NCBI GenBank assembly: GCA_965267355.1
Contig: OZ253956.1
Span: 1,116,001 to 1,180,000, forward strand
Direction of reading: 5' to 3'
Length of the DNA: 64,000 nt
DNA from: GCA-002793235 sp965267355
GTDB taxonomy: Bacteria > Bacteroidota > Bacteroidia > Flavobacteriales_E > Vicingaceae
Shown here: positions 9,824 to 18,900 of the stretch, in pieces
How the letters are laid out: the number at the start of each line of letters is the position of its first letter
Numbering within the stretch: position 1 is the stretch's first letter
Notes under the pieces: model-generated
Database searches by the model: none
The model's input: the letters and a program-made list of their open reading frames with translations, nothing else
Told to the model about the DNA's origin: nothing
Program-made: the position numbers and the translations under genes

Positions 9824-9960
9824 AGGAGTAAAAATAATAAGATTAACAAGAAATGATAGAATAGGTTTATGAAGAATAATTTCGCTTTATAAAATACATT
9901 GTAAATATTCAATAAATGAAGATATAGTGATTTAAGTAATAATTTTAGACGATTATTTTA

Positions 9961-9988
9961 TTTGCTAAATATCGTTGTAGTAAATTTG
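9961..9988 (+). promoter_or_regulatory. Bacteroidota-type promoter for korAB
   Basis: TTTG at 9961-9964 and TAAATTTG at 9981-9988 match the Bacteroidota -33 (TTG) and -7 (TAnnTTTG) elements with 16 bases between TTG and TA. This would start transcription about 15 bases before the ATG at 10008. The same 16-base spacing recurs at 50064-50090 and 42448-42474. Confidence 0.55.
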
Positions 9989-10007
9989 TTGCTTAATAAG
10001 GTTGAGA

Positions 10008-11846
10008 ATGACAAAAAATGTAGAAGAATTAAATGAGGTTGTAATCAAATTTGCTGGGGATTCTGGTGATGGAATGCAATTAACGGGTTCTCAATTTAGT
10101 AACACCACAGCCTTTATTGGTAACGATTTAGCAACTTTTCCTGATTTCCCGGCTGAGATTAGGGCTCCTCAAGGTACTGTTGCTGGAGTTAGTGGTTTTA
10201 AAATCCAATTTGGTAATCAACAAATTTTTTCCCCAGGTGATGAAGCAGATGTGTTGGTGGCAATGAACCCTGCAGCTCTTAAAGCTAATATGGGTTGGAT
10301 AAAAGATAGAGGAACAATCATCATAGACAGCGATAGTTTTAGAGCTAAAGATTTTGAAAAAGCCCAATATAATTCTAATCCTCTGGAAGATGGATCATTA
10401 GAAGGTTATAATTTAATTGAGGCACCTATAACTAAACTAACCAAAGATAGTGTAGCAGAATTTGATATTGAGAATAAAAGTCGTACCCGAAGTAAAAATA
10501 TGTTTGCCTTGGGTATTGTTTATTGGTTGTTTAGCCGCCCACTTGAAATAACAGAAAACTTTTTAGACGAGAAATTTAAAAGCAAGCCTGAAATTGCAAA
10601 TGCCAATAAAGCTGCATTAAAAGCAGGATATAATTATGCCTTAACCATTGAGTTGTTACCGTCATCATATACCATTAAAGCTGCCAAACTCCCAAAAGGG
10701 AAATACAGAAGTATTACAGGAAATGTAGCTACTTCTTGGGGTCTTCTTGCTGCTTCTGAGCGTTCGGGGTTAAACTTATTTTTGGGGTCATATCCAATTA
10801 CTCCTGCCTCTGATATCTTACATGAGCTTTCAAAATATAAAAATTTAGATGTTGTTACGGTACAGGCAGAAGATGAGATTGCAGGGATATGTTCTGCAAT
10901 AGGTGCGAGTTTTGCTGGAAATTTAGCCATTACAACCACTTCGGGACCTGGTTTGGCGTTAAAAGGAGAAGCGATTGGTCTAGCTATGATGACAGAGTTG
11001 CCAATTGTTATTGTTGATGTTCAAAGAGGAGGACCATCTACAGGATTACCTACTAAAACTGAACAATCAGATTTGTTGCAAGCTGTTTATGGTAGAAATG
11101 GAGAAAGTCCGGTAATTGTTTTAGCTGCAAGTACGCCTGGTAATTGTTTTGATTATGCTTATATGGCATCTAAGCTGGCTGTTGAGCACATGACTCCTGT
11201 AATATTACTTACAGATGGTTTTATTGCTAATGGTGCAGCACCGTGGAAAATTAAGTCTATCTCAGAAATGCCTGAAATTAAGCCAGCATTGGTTGGGGAT
11301 AGTGAAACAGATTGGAAAGCTTACAATAGAGATGAAGAAAAATTGAATAGAAAGTGGGCGGTGCCAGGAACTAGAGGTTTTGAACATAGAATAGGTGGAC
11401 TAGAAAAAGAAGATATTACTGGGAATGTGTCTTATGATCCTGAGAATCATGAAAAAATGATTAAGGTAAGAGCAGAAAAAGTAAAACAAGTTGCCAATTA
11501 TATTCCTCCCCTCGAAGTAGAAGGTGAAGAAAAAGCTGATTTGCTTGTTGTAGGATGGGGAGGCACCTATGGTGGTATTCATATTGCAGTCGATTCATTA
11601 TTAATTTCAGGTAAACCTGTTGCTCATGCTCATTTCAATTACATTAATCCGCTCCCAAAAAATACAGCAGATGTATTTGCTAATTACAAAAAAATAGTGG
11701 TGTGTGAGTTAAACAATGGGCAGTTTGTGAAATTATTGAGAAGTGAATTGCCTCAGTTCGATTATTTGCAATACAATAAAATTCAAGGATTACCTTTTTC
11801 AAAAACAGAACTGATTAACGAATTTAATAAGTTATTAGAAGCCTAA
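10008..11846 (+). CDS. korA: 2-oxoacid:acceptor oxidoreductase, gamma-alpha fusion subunit
   Basis: This is the large subunit of a coenzyme-A-acylating 2-oxoacid:ferredoxin oxidoreductase, probably acting on 2-oxoglutarate (KorA type). The ATG at 10008 is preferred over an in-frame TTG at 10002 because AAGG lies at a suitable distance before it; this gives 612 residues. The N-terminal third is the gamma domain (VVIKFAGDSGDGMQLTGSQF, APQGTVAGVSGFKIQF). The remainder is the alpha (PFOR domain I/II) part: GLNLFLGSYPITPASDILHE, AEDEIAGICSAIGASFAG, TTTSGPGLALKGEAIGLAMM and QRGGPSTGLPTKTEQSDL. Gamma-alpha fusion is normal for this two-subunit class. korB begins one base after its stop. The enzyme could run in either direction depending on ferredoxin potential. 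The exact substrate is inferred. Confidence 0.93.
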   Translation: MTKNVEELNEVVIKFAGDSGDGMQLTGSQFSNTTAFIGNDLATFPDFPAEIRAPQGTVAGVSGFKIQFGNQQIFSPGDEADVLVAMNPAALKANMGWIKDRGTIIIDSDSFRAKDFEKAQYNSNPLEDGSLEGYNLIEAPITKLTKDSVAEFDIENKSRTRSKNMFALGIVYWLFSRPLEITENFLDEKFKSKPEIANANKAALKAGYNYALTIELLPSSYTIKAAKLPKGKYRSITGNVATSWGLLAASERSGLNLFLGSYPITPASDILHELSKYKNLDVVTVQAEDEIAGICSAIGASFAGNLAITTTSGPGLALKGEAIGLAMMTELPIVIVDVQRGGPSTGLPTKTEQSDLLQAVYGRNGESPVIVLAASTPGNCFDYAYMASKLAVEHMTPVILLTDGFIANGAAPWKIKSISEMPEIKPALVGDSETDWKAYNRDEEKLNRKWAVPGTRGFEHRIGGLEKEDITGNVSYDPENHEKMIKVRAEKVKQVANYIPPLEVEGEEKADLLVVGWGGTYGGIHIAVDSLLISGKPVAHAHFNYINPLPKNTADVFANYKKIVVCELNNGQFVKLLRSELPQFDYLQYNKIQGLPFSKTELINEFNKLLEA

Positions 11847-11847
11847 C

Positions 11848-12879
11848 ATGAGCCATATTGCTAATACAGATATAGAAGAATTAACATTTAAAGATTTTGA
11901 AACTGATCAAGATGTAAGGTGGTGTCCAGGGTGTGGAGATTATGCTATTTTAAAAGCAGTTCAAAAGACTTTACCAGAAATAGGTAAAGCTAAGGAAGAT
12001 ATTGTTTTTATTTCGGGCATTGGTTGTTCCTCAAGATTTCCATATTATGTTGAAACTTATGGATTCCATACTATTCATGGTAGAGCGCCTGCTATTGCAA
12101 CAGGTGTTAAATTGGCTAACCCTAACTTAAGTGTATGGCAAGTAACGGGTGATGGAGATGCTTTGGCAATAGGAGGAAATCATTACATCCATGCCCTAAG
12201 AAGAAATATTGACATTAATATTTTATTGTTTAACAACGAAATTTATGGGTTAACTAAAGGTCAATTTTCTCCAACTTCTGCTAAAGGACTTAAAACTAAG
12301 TCATCGCCTTTTGGAACAGTTGATAGAGCATTTAACCCAGGCAAATTGGCTCTGGGCGCTGAATCTAACTTTTTTGCCAGAGTTATTGACATTGAACCTA
12401 AGAAAATGGTTGAAGTTTTAATAGCTGCAGAAAAACACAAAGGGACGTCATTAGTTGAAATATTGCAGAACTGTGTGATATTTAATGATAAAGTATTTTC
12501 TGATGTAACGGCTAAAGATGTAAAGTTAGACAGACAGCTTTGGTTAGAGCATGGTAAGCCAATGATTTTTGGGGCTGAAAATAACAAAGGATTAGTGCTG
12601 AATGGATTAAAATTGGAGGTTGTAACTATTGGAGAAAATGGAATTACTGAAGATGATATTTTAGTTCATGATGCTTATGAACAAGATAGCACTTTACATA
12701 ATTTGTTAATTGAAATGTCAACTCCTGAATTTCCAGTTGCTTTTGGTATTATCAGACAGGTTGAAGATACTACTTTTGATGAAAATGTTTGGCAGCAAAT
12801 TGAGGAGAGTAAAAGAAATGCAAAAGTTAATTCGGTTGATGAGTTAATGAATGGGGGTGTTACTTGGGAGATTGATTAA
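11848..12879 (+). CDS. korB: 2-oxoacid:ferredoxin oxidoreductase beta subunit
   Basis: This is the thiamine-diphosphate and iron-sulfur-binding beta subunit that pairs with KorA. It has 343 residues. RWCPGCGDYAIL near the N-terminus carries C26 and C29 of the cluster-binding CxxC. SGIGCSSRFPYY follows, then the thiamine-diphosphate motif GDGDALAIGGNHYIHALRRN with NNEIYGLTKGQFSPTS. The 2-oxoglutarate preference is typical of this KorB family but cannot be proved from the sequence. It starts one base after korA, indicating one transcript. The stop codon overlaps the stop of the convergent phosphatase gene in the four bases TTAA (12876-12879), and I see no terminator between the two genes. Confidence 0.94.
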   Translation: MSHIANTDIEELTFKDFETDQDVRWCPGCGDYAILKAVQKTLPEIGKAKEDIVFISGIGCSSRFPYYVETYGFHTIHGRAPAIATGVKLANPNLSVWQVTGDGDALAIGGNHYIHALRRNIDINILLFNNEIYGLTKGQFSPTSAKGLKTKSSPFGTVDRAFNPGKLALGAESNFFARVIDIEPKKMVEVLIAAEKHKGTSLVEILQNCVIFNDKVFSDVTAKDVKLDRQLWLEHGKPMIFGAENNKGLVLNGLKLEVVTIGENGITEDDILVHDAYEQDSTLHNLLIEMSTPEFPVAFGIIRQVEDTTFDENVWQQIEESKRNAKVNSVDELMNGGVTWEID

Positions 12880-14936
12880 ACCCTCACCCCAATAACACAA
12901 ACATCATCTAATTGTTCCAGTTTGCCTTTCCAGTTTTCAAAAGCTTCGTTAACCAGTTCTTTTTGTTTTTGCATGTTTTCTTGTTGAATGGATAATAACA
13001 GTTTTTTAAAGTTGGTTGTTTTTAGCTTCTTTCCTTTCTCACCTCCAAACTGATCAGCATAACCATCTGAGAAAATATAAATAGTATCTCCTTTCAGGAG
13101 TTTTAAGGTGTGTGTTGTATATGGTTCAGGATGATCAAACTTTCCTATAGGTTGTTTGTTGGCTTTTATTTCCTCTATTAAATCTGTGTCTTTTCTAATA
13201 ATCCAAAGTGGATTATGAGCTCCAGCGTACTTTAAAACTGTTGACTGATTACTGTCAACAGATAAACTACATAAAGCGATGTCCATTCCATCCTTTACTT
13301 CTTCTTCACTCTTTTCAAATTCTGCCACAACTATTTCTCTTGTTTTGTCTAATATTTTTCCAGGATCAGTTAAACCATGCTCTCGTACTGCACGATTTAA
13401 GCCATTATTACAAACAACCGAAACCATAGCTCCTGGTACACCATGTCCAGTACAGTCAGCTGCAGCAAATAAAATAGTTGTTGAGTGTTGAGTGTTGGGT
13501 GTTGAGTTCTCATTACTCATCATTCTACCCTCATCACTAATCGTTTCTAACCAGTAAAAATCTCCAGCTACAATGTCTTTTGGCTTGTAGAATATAAAGC
13601 TTTCTTGTAGGTATTCTTTTACTACTTTACCTGGTGGTAGAATAGCACTTTGAATTCGTTTAGCATAACTTATACTATCCAATATTTCTGTGTTTTTTTC
13701 TTCCAATTGAGAGTGAGCAAGTTCTATTATTCCTTTTTGTTTACGAGTTACTTTTAATCGGTTAAACACAAAAATGAGAAATATGCCTACTAAACCTAAA
13801 CCAGCACCAGTAGCAACGGTTAAGATTTGTTGTTTTTCTTTGGCTTCTTGTTCTATGGCTAATTGTTTTTCATGCTCTGAGTCATCTATAGCTTTTTGTT
13901 TTTCGTACTCGTATTTGGCTTGTTGTTTTACTGTAGCAGCTAATGTTTTAGCATTGTTGATGCTATCTCGCATTTCAATGTGTAACTTGTACATATCAAG
14001 AGATTGCTCGTATCGGCCAGTTCTTTCATAGATTTCTGTTAAAAATTTAGTGGCATTTTTAATGCTTTCAGGAACACCTATCTCATTTGCTAAGTTATAT
14101 GCTTTATCAGCATACTCTTCGGCTTCTTTTAATTTGCTTGTTAGTAAGTAAATGCTGCTAATGTTAGCATAAGCTAGTGCTAAACCTTTTCGGTGATTCA
14201 TTTTTGAATAAATCTCTGCACATTCAAAATATTTTTTGAGGGCATCATCGTATTTGCCATCAGCTTTTTCTAACCCTGCTAAGTTATTTAGAGATAAGGC
14301 ATAATTAGGTTCATCATTAACTTCTTTATGTAGTTTTAAGGCTTTTAGGTTTAGCTCGTATGCTTTATCAGTGTTTCCAAGGCGTTTTTCAATAAAAGCA
14401 ATGTTGCCCATGTTAATGGCCATGTTTTTTTTATCCCTCATTTCGGTAAACATTGCTAGCGCTTTTTGATAATATTCTTTAGCTAATTCATTTTCATTTT
14501 GATAATCGTGACTCATTCCTATATTGCAGGTTATTGCTGCAATTTCATGTTTGTTATTTAATTTTTTTGCTAGCTTCAGACCCTCATGTAAATACTCTAT
14601 TGCTTTTACATTATTGTTTTTGTAGTTATACAAATATCCTAGCCAGCCGTAAGTTTCGGCAAGCTCTTTTTCTCGGTTTAATGTTTTGCAAAGCTCTAAA
14701 GCTTCGTGTGCGTATTTTAAAGCAGAATCAGTTTCTTGTAAATAACAACGAAAAGTAAGGTTAAGTAAAACATCTATTTTGTTAGTATCAGGTTTGGCAA
14801 TGCTGAGTTCTTGTCTTAAAGAATCTACTTTTCTTTTGTTTTTTGGGCTATATTTTTGAGGAAATAAATCGTTGCACAGAAAGCATAGTGCAAAAGCAAA
14901 AAAAATAGGGGTTAAAAAATTAGTTAATTTTATCAC
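12876..14936 (-). CDS. TPR-SpoIIE sensor phosphatase, copy 1
   Basis: This is a predicted membrane protein phosphatase of 686 residues, starting with GTG at 14936. A signal peptide (about 1-27) leads into a periplasmic array of about seven tetratricopeptide repeats (about 35-330; LAETYGWLGYLYNYKNNN, ALSLNNLAGLEKADGKYDDA). Next come a charged coiled coil, a membrane helix (ILTVATGAGLGLVGIFLIFV, about 365-388), a cytosolic coiled coil and a SpoIIE/PP2C serine phosphatase domain with AADCTGHGVPGA, KDGMDIALCSL and FSDGYADQFGG. SpoIIE-type domains dephosphorylate Ser/Thr proteins, typically anti-sigma antagonists; none is nearby. From about residue 337 to three residues before the end it is identical, in DNA as well as protein, to the gene at 16638-18881. 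The unrelated-looking TPR half differs. It is the last gene of a minus-strand run. Confidence 0.9.
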   Translation of the reverse strand: MIKLTNFLTPIFFAFALCFLCNDLFPQKYSPKNKRKVDSLRQELSIAKPDTNKIDVLLNLTFRCYLQETDSALKYAHEALELCKTLNREKELAETYGWLGYLYNYKNNNVKAIEYLHEGLKLAKKLNNKHEIAAITCNIGMSHDYQNENELAKEYYQKALAMFTEMRDKKNMAINMGNIAFIEKRLGNTDKAYELNLKALKLHKEVNDEPNYALSLNNLAGLEKADGKYDDALKKYFECAEIYSKMNHRKGLALAYANISSIYLLTSKLKEAEEYADKAYNLANEIGVPESIKNATKFLTEIYERTGRYEQSLDMYKLHIEMRDSINNAKTLAATVKQQAKYEYEKQKAIDDSEHEKQLAIEQEAKEKQQILTVATGAGLGLVGIFLIFVFNRLKVTRKQKGIIELAHSQLEEKNTEILDSISYAKRIQSAILPPGKVVKEYLQESFIFYKPKDIVAGDFYWLETISDEGRMMSNENSTPNTQHSTTILFAAADCTGHGVPGAMVSVVCNNGLNRAVREHGLTDPGKILDKTREIVVAEFEKSEEEVKDGMDIALCSLSVDSNQSTVLKYAGAHNPLWIIRKDTDLIEEIKANKQPIGKFDHPEPYTTHTLKLLKGDTIYIFSDGYADQFGGEKGKKLKTTNFKKLLLSIQQENMQKQKELVNEAFENWKGKLEQLDDVCVIGVRV
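12886..13927 (-). repeat. 1,042-bp direct repeat, copy 1 (phosphatase output half)
   Basis: By line-by-line comparison this segment matches 16648-17689 exactly, at a constant offset of 3,762 bases. It covers the membrane helix, coiled coil and phosphatase domain. It ends abruptly on both sides: at GGGGT, three codons before the stop, and inside the coiled coil preceding the membrane helix. The paralogous sequence outside is clearly diverged. Confidence 0.93.
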
Positions 14937-14949
14937 GAATCAAATATAA

Positions 14950-16584
14950 TTAATCGTCAGGTAATCCATTGTATTCGATGTAAAAGTTTGGATCAAACTG
15001 AAATGAAGTTACTTCAGTTTCGAAATTTAAGTTGTTCCATTCTTTGCTTGGAAATAACCATTCTTCTTTTTCATTAATAAAAACACGAATAGGCATGTCA
15101 AAATTTTCAACAATATTGGTGTAACGATACTGTATGAATTCATCATTTTGGATGTATTCTAGTGTTGGGATTTTGTTAGTTCTGAGGTATTGATTGAAAA
15201 ATGCTGTAAGGTCTTTACCCGTTTTTTTACTCATGTAATCTTCAATTTGCTGAGAAGTAACAGTTTGATGATAAAACTCTTGATTTAACTCTGTTAAAAG
15301 ATCTCGCCACAGGGTATCATTTTCTACCAATTGCCTAAGTGTATGTATGATGTTTGCTCCTTTATAATACATATCACCAGACCCTTCATTGTGCACATCA
15401 TAAATACCAATAATGGGCTTGTCGTTCATGATATTTTTACGAATGCCTTGTACATATTCGTTAGCAGCCTCAGTGCCAAAATGATAGTCTAAAAACAGAT
15501 TTTCAGAGTAGGAAGTAAAGCTTTCGTGTATCCACATATCAGCCACATCTTTGTGGGTAATGTTGTTAGCAAACCATTCATGCCCAGATTCGTGAACAAT
15601 GATGAAGTCAAATTTTTTACCCCAGCCAGTTCCACTTACATCTCTATCGCGGTAACCGTTTCTGTAATAATTTCCATAGGTTACGGAACTTTGGTGTTCC
15701 ATACCAGCATAAGGCACTTCAACTAGTTTATATCCATCTTCATAAAACGGATAAGGGCCAAACCAATGTTCAAAAGCATCTAACATTCTTGGTGCTTCTT
15801 TAAAATGTTTTTTGGCTTTATTAAGGTTATCTCTTAACACATAATAGTCACACCTTAAATTACCTTTTAAGCCTTTGTATGTTTCTCCAAAATGAACATA
15901 ATCCCCAATGTTCATATTTACTCCATAGTTGTTAATTGGGTTAGATACAAACCAAACAAAAGTGTGAGTTTTGTGTTCATTTTCCCCTTCAATTCCTTCT
16001 AATTTGCCATTTCCAATGGCCATTAAATTAATAGGAACATTAAAAGACATTCTCATACTATCAGGTTCATCATAAGCATGGTCTTTATTGGGCCACCACA
16101 AGCTGGCACCATCACCTTGACATGTGGTTACTATCCAATCATTGCCGTTGTTGTCTTTAGTCCAGGTTAAGCCTCCACTCCAAGGTGGGTTTTTACTTTC
16201 TTGTGGTTTACCTTCATAGTAAACGGTTAACTCATTAACAGCATTAGTTAGTTGAGGTTTGTTTAAGGTAATGAAGTAAGAATAACCATCCTTTTTAAAT
16301 TTTAATGATTCATTTTCTTGAGTTATTTTGGTAATCTTTAAAGGCTCTTGTAACTCTATTTGTAAAGTTTGATGAGGCTTTAACACTTTATATTGAATCA
16401 CATTGTTTCCAGAAATATTTTTATTAGGGATATCAACTTTTACACTTAAATGGTAATAAGTTAAATCCCACCACTCACGCTCTGGTGTTATGGAACCTCT
16501 CAATGTATCTTGATGGCTGAATTTTTGAGCTATCGAATTAGCTCCAATTAAGATTAAAACAAATAGTATGAAACTCTTTTTCAT
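14950..16584 (-). CDS. M1-family zinc aminopeptidase, exported
   Basis: This is a secreted or periplasmic metallopeptidase of the M1 (gluzincin) family, which removes N-terminal residues from peptides. The ATG at 16584 gives a signal peptide (MKKSFILFVLILIGANSIAQ) and 544 residues; an upstream in-frame extension of 26 codons is less likely. The zinc site is HESGHEWFANN, with H331, E332 and H335, and the third ligand is E354 in WIHESFTSYSE. YAGMEHQSSVTYG is the exopeptidase motif (GxMEN-like, with His in place of Asn). The N-terminal beta domain covers about 30-220. The short C-terminus lacks the large ERAP-like C-terminal domain, as in many Bacteroidota M1 enzymes. It lies between the two repeat-bearing phosphatase genes. 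Confidence 0.92.
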   Translation of the reverse strand: MKKSFILFVLILIGANSIAQKFSHQDTLRGSITPEREWWDLTYYHLSVKVDIPNKNISGNNVIQYKVLKPHQTLQIELQEPLKITKITQENESLKFKKDGYSYFITLNKPQLTNAVNELTVYYEGKPQESKNPPWSGGLTWTKDNNGNDWIVTTCQGDGASLWWPNKDHAYDEPDSMRMSFNVPINLMAIGNGKLEGIEGENEHKTHTFVWFVSNPINNYGVNMNIGDYVHFGETYKGLKGNLRCDYYVLRDNLNKAKKHFKEAPRMLDAFEHWFGPYPFYEDGYKLVEVPYAGMEHQSSVTYGNYYRNGYRDRDVSGTGWGKKFDFIIVHESGHEWFANNITHKDVADMWIHESFTSYSENLFLDYHFGTEAANEYVQGIRKNIMNDKPIIGIYDVHNEGSGDMYYKGANIIHTLRQLVENDTLWRDLLTELNQEFYHQTVTSQQIEDYMSKKTGKDLTAFFNQYLRTNKIPTLEYIQNDEFIQYRYTNIVENFDMPIRVFINEKEEWLFPSKEWNNLNFETEVTSFQFDPNFYIEYNGLPDD

Positions 16585-16637
16585 GCTATAAAGATAACAA
16601 GGAATATGCCTTTTATTACAAATAAATCTATGTTCAA

Positions 16638-18881
16638 TTAGATTTTTACCCCAATAACACAAACATCATCTAATTGTTCCAGTTTGCCTTTCCAGTTTTC
16701 AAAAGCTTCGTTAACCAGTTCTTTTTGTTTTTGCATGTTTTCTTGTTGAATGGATAATAACAGTTTTTTAAAGTTGGTTGTTTTTAGCTTCTTTCCTTTC
16801 TCACCTCCAAACTGATCAGCATAACCATCTGAGAAAATATAAATAGTATCTCCTTTCAGGAGTTTTAAGGTGTGTGTTGTATATGGTTCAGGATGATCAA
16901 ACTTTCCTATAGGTTGTTTGTTGGCTTTTATTTCCTCTATTAAATCTGTGTCTTTTCTAATAATCCAAAGTGGATTATGAGCTCCAGCGTACTTTAAAAC
17001 TGTTGACTGATTACTGTCAACAGATAAACTACATAAAGCGATGTCCATTCCATCCTTTACTTCTTCTTCACTCTTTTCAAATTCTGCCACAACTATTTCT
17101 CTTGTTTTGTCTAATATTTTTCCAGGATCAGTTAAACCATGCTCTCGTACTGCACGATTTAAGCCATTATTACAAACAACCGAAACCATAGCTCCTGGTA
17201 CACCATGTCCAGTACAGTCAGCTGCAGCAAATAAAATAGTTGTTGAGTGTTGAGTGTTGGGTGTTGAGTTCTCATTACTCATCATTCTACCCTCATCACT
17301 AATCGTTTCTAACCAGTAAAAATCTCCAGCTACAATGTCTTTTGGCTTGTAGAATATAAAGCTTTCTTGTAGGTATTCTTTTACTACTTTACCTGGTGGT
17401 AGAATAGCACTTTGAATTCGTTTAGCATAACTTATACTATCCAATATTTCTGTGTTTTTTTCTTCCAATTGAGAGTGAGCAAGTTCTATTATTCCTTTTT
17501 GTTTACGAGTTACTTTTAATCGGTTAAACACAAAAATGAGAAATATGCCTACTAAACCTAAACCAGCACCAGTAGCAACGGTTAAGATTTGTTGTTTTTC
17601 TTTGGCTTCTTGTTCTATGGCTAATTGTTTTTCATGCTCTGAGTCATCTATAGCTTTTTGTTTTTCGTACTCGTATTTGGCTTGTTGTTGTATGGCTGCT
17701 TTTTGAGTCGACTCATTAGAGATACTATCAGACATTTTAATAGTTAGTTGGTAATATTCTAAAGCTTTTTTATGCTGATTGGTAGCTTCATAGATATTGC
17801 TTAATAAGCGGGATGAATTTAGGATATTACGAACTACTCTTATTTGAATAGCTATTTCATAACTTTTTGTTGCATGCTTTAGTGCTTTTTTATACTCTTT
17901 CTGTTCAAAATAAATTAAGCCTATCCGTTGATGACTGTATGCAATTAAGTCTTTATAATTCCTTTTTTTAGCAATTAAAAGGCCCTGATTAAATAAGTCT
18001 AAAGCAAGGTTAGGTTGATTCAATTTCTTATATAATAATGCTTTATTATTCATTGTATAAATCAAACTTCTTTTATCACCAAGCTCTTTATGAATGGCAA
18101 TTGACTTATCATAAGCCTTGAAAGCTTCATCTATATTTTTTAACTGAGCATGGTTAACCCCTATAGAATTGAGACATACAGCTTCCATTCTGGTATAACC
18201 AATTTCCTTAGCTATCACTAAGGCCTTTTCAAGATATTGTTTTTCAATTTCAAATTCAGATTCCTGTTTATAGATACTGGCTATGTTAATAAAGGTTGTA
18301 GTTAATTGTTTTTTATTTTCTAACAATTGGTCAATTTTTATTGAAGCGTGATAACATTTCAGAGCAAGCTCAGTTTGAGCTAATGATTTATATGCTAACC
18401 CAAGGTTATTATAAGATATTGCTATTCCATCAGAGTCATTAATCTGTTTACTAATTGAAAGACCTTCTTTGTAGTTATCAATAGCACCTTGATAATTTCC
18501 GTGACGTCTCTTCATAATTCCTATGTTTCGTAATGCAGATGCCTTTTTGATGAGTAAGAATTTTTTTTCCTTACTAGTAAGATTTCTTTCTAAGGCTTTT
18601 TGGGTTAATTCATATTGTATCAGCTGATAATTCATCCATTTATCATCTACCATTTTTTCACACAAGATGTTGAGTGCCGTTATTTTACCAGTATCTGTTT
18701 TAGAATGATGGTATAGAGCCATAGACTGTTCTATTAAGATGGAATCTGAATTTGACAGATTGGATAAATTGAGACTATCAATCAAATAAAAGTCTTTGTT
18801 TGCATAGTCTTGCGAAAATGCTGAAGAAAAAAGAAAAAGAAGTAGTATTAAAGTAATTGTTCTGATATGATAAATATACAC
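16638..18881 (-). CDS. TPR-SpoIIE sensor phosphatase, copy 2
   Basis: This is a predicted membrane serine phosphatase of 747 residues with the same plan as the gene at 12876-14936. It has a signal peptide (TITLILLLFLFSSAFSQ), a periplasmic TPR array (about 60-390; YNNLGLAYKSLAQTELALKC, MNNKALLYKKLNQPNLALDL), a coiled coil, a membrane helix at about 426-449, and a cytosolic SpoIIE/PP2C domain with AADCTGHGVPGA and FSDGYADQFGG. Its TPR sensor half is diverged from copy 1 and longer by about 60 residues, while residues about 398-745 are identical to copy 1. It begins 19 bases after the purF stop and may be read through from that gene. The two proteins should therefore sense different inputs but act on the same substrate. 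Confidence 0.9.
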   Translation of the reverse strand: MYIYHIRTITLILLLFLFSSAFSQDYANKDFYLIDSLNLSNLSNSDSILIEQSMALYHHSKTDTGKITALNILCEKMVDDKWMNYQLIQYELTQKALERNLTSKEKKFLLIKKASALRNIGIMKRRHGNYQGAIDNYKEGLSISKQINDSDGIAISYNNLGLAYKSLAQTELALKCYHASIKIDQLLENKKQLTTTFINIASIYKQESEFEIEKQYLEKALVIAKEIGYTRMEAVCLNSIGVNHAQLKNIDEAFKAYDKSIAIHKELGDKRSLIYTMNNKALLYKKLNQPNLALDLFNQGLLIAKKRNYKDLIAYSHQRIGLIYFEQKEYKKALKHATKSYEIAIQIRVVRNILNSSRLLSNIYEATNQHKKALEYYQLTIKMSDSISNESTQKAAIQQQAKYEYEKQKAIDDSEHEKQLAIEQEAKEKQQILTVATGAGLGLVGIFLIFVFNRLKVTRKQKGIIELAHSQLEEKNTEILDSISYAKRIQSAILPPGKVVKEYLQESFIFYKPKDIVAGDFYWLETISDEGRMMSNENSTPNTQHSTTILFAAADCTGHGVPGAMVSVVCNNGLNRAVREHGLTDPGKILDKTREIVVAEFEKSEEEVKDGMDIALCSLSVDSNQSTVLKYAGAHNPLWIIRKDTDLIEEIKANKQPIGKFDHPEPYTTHTLKLLKGDTIYIFSDGYADQFGGEKGKKLKTTNFKKLLLSIQQENMQKQKELVNEAFENWKGKLEQLDDVCVIGVKI
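16648..17689 (-). repeat. 1,042-bp direct repeat, copy 2 (phosphatase output half)
   Basis: This is the partner of 12886-13927. No mismatch was found on reading. It is in the same orientation, separated by the M1 peptidase gene and the 5-prime half of copy 1. No target-site duplication or transposase is visible, so gene conversion or in-place duplication is more likely than transposition. Confidence 0.93.
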
Positions 18882-18900
18882 ATCGAATATGAAAAGGTAA

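Noticed and set aside
13208..13491. Identical plus-strand ORFs in both repeat copies (also 16970-17253)
   Set aside because: They are antisense frames inside the duplicated phosphatase domain; their identity only reflects the DNA repeat.
12886..17689. A transposable element as the cause of the 1-kb duplication
   Set aside because: No terminal inverted repeats, transposase or target duplications; the duplicated DNA is wholly coding sequence of the same gene family.
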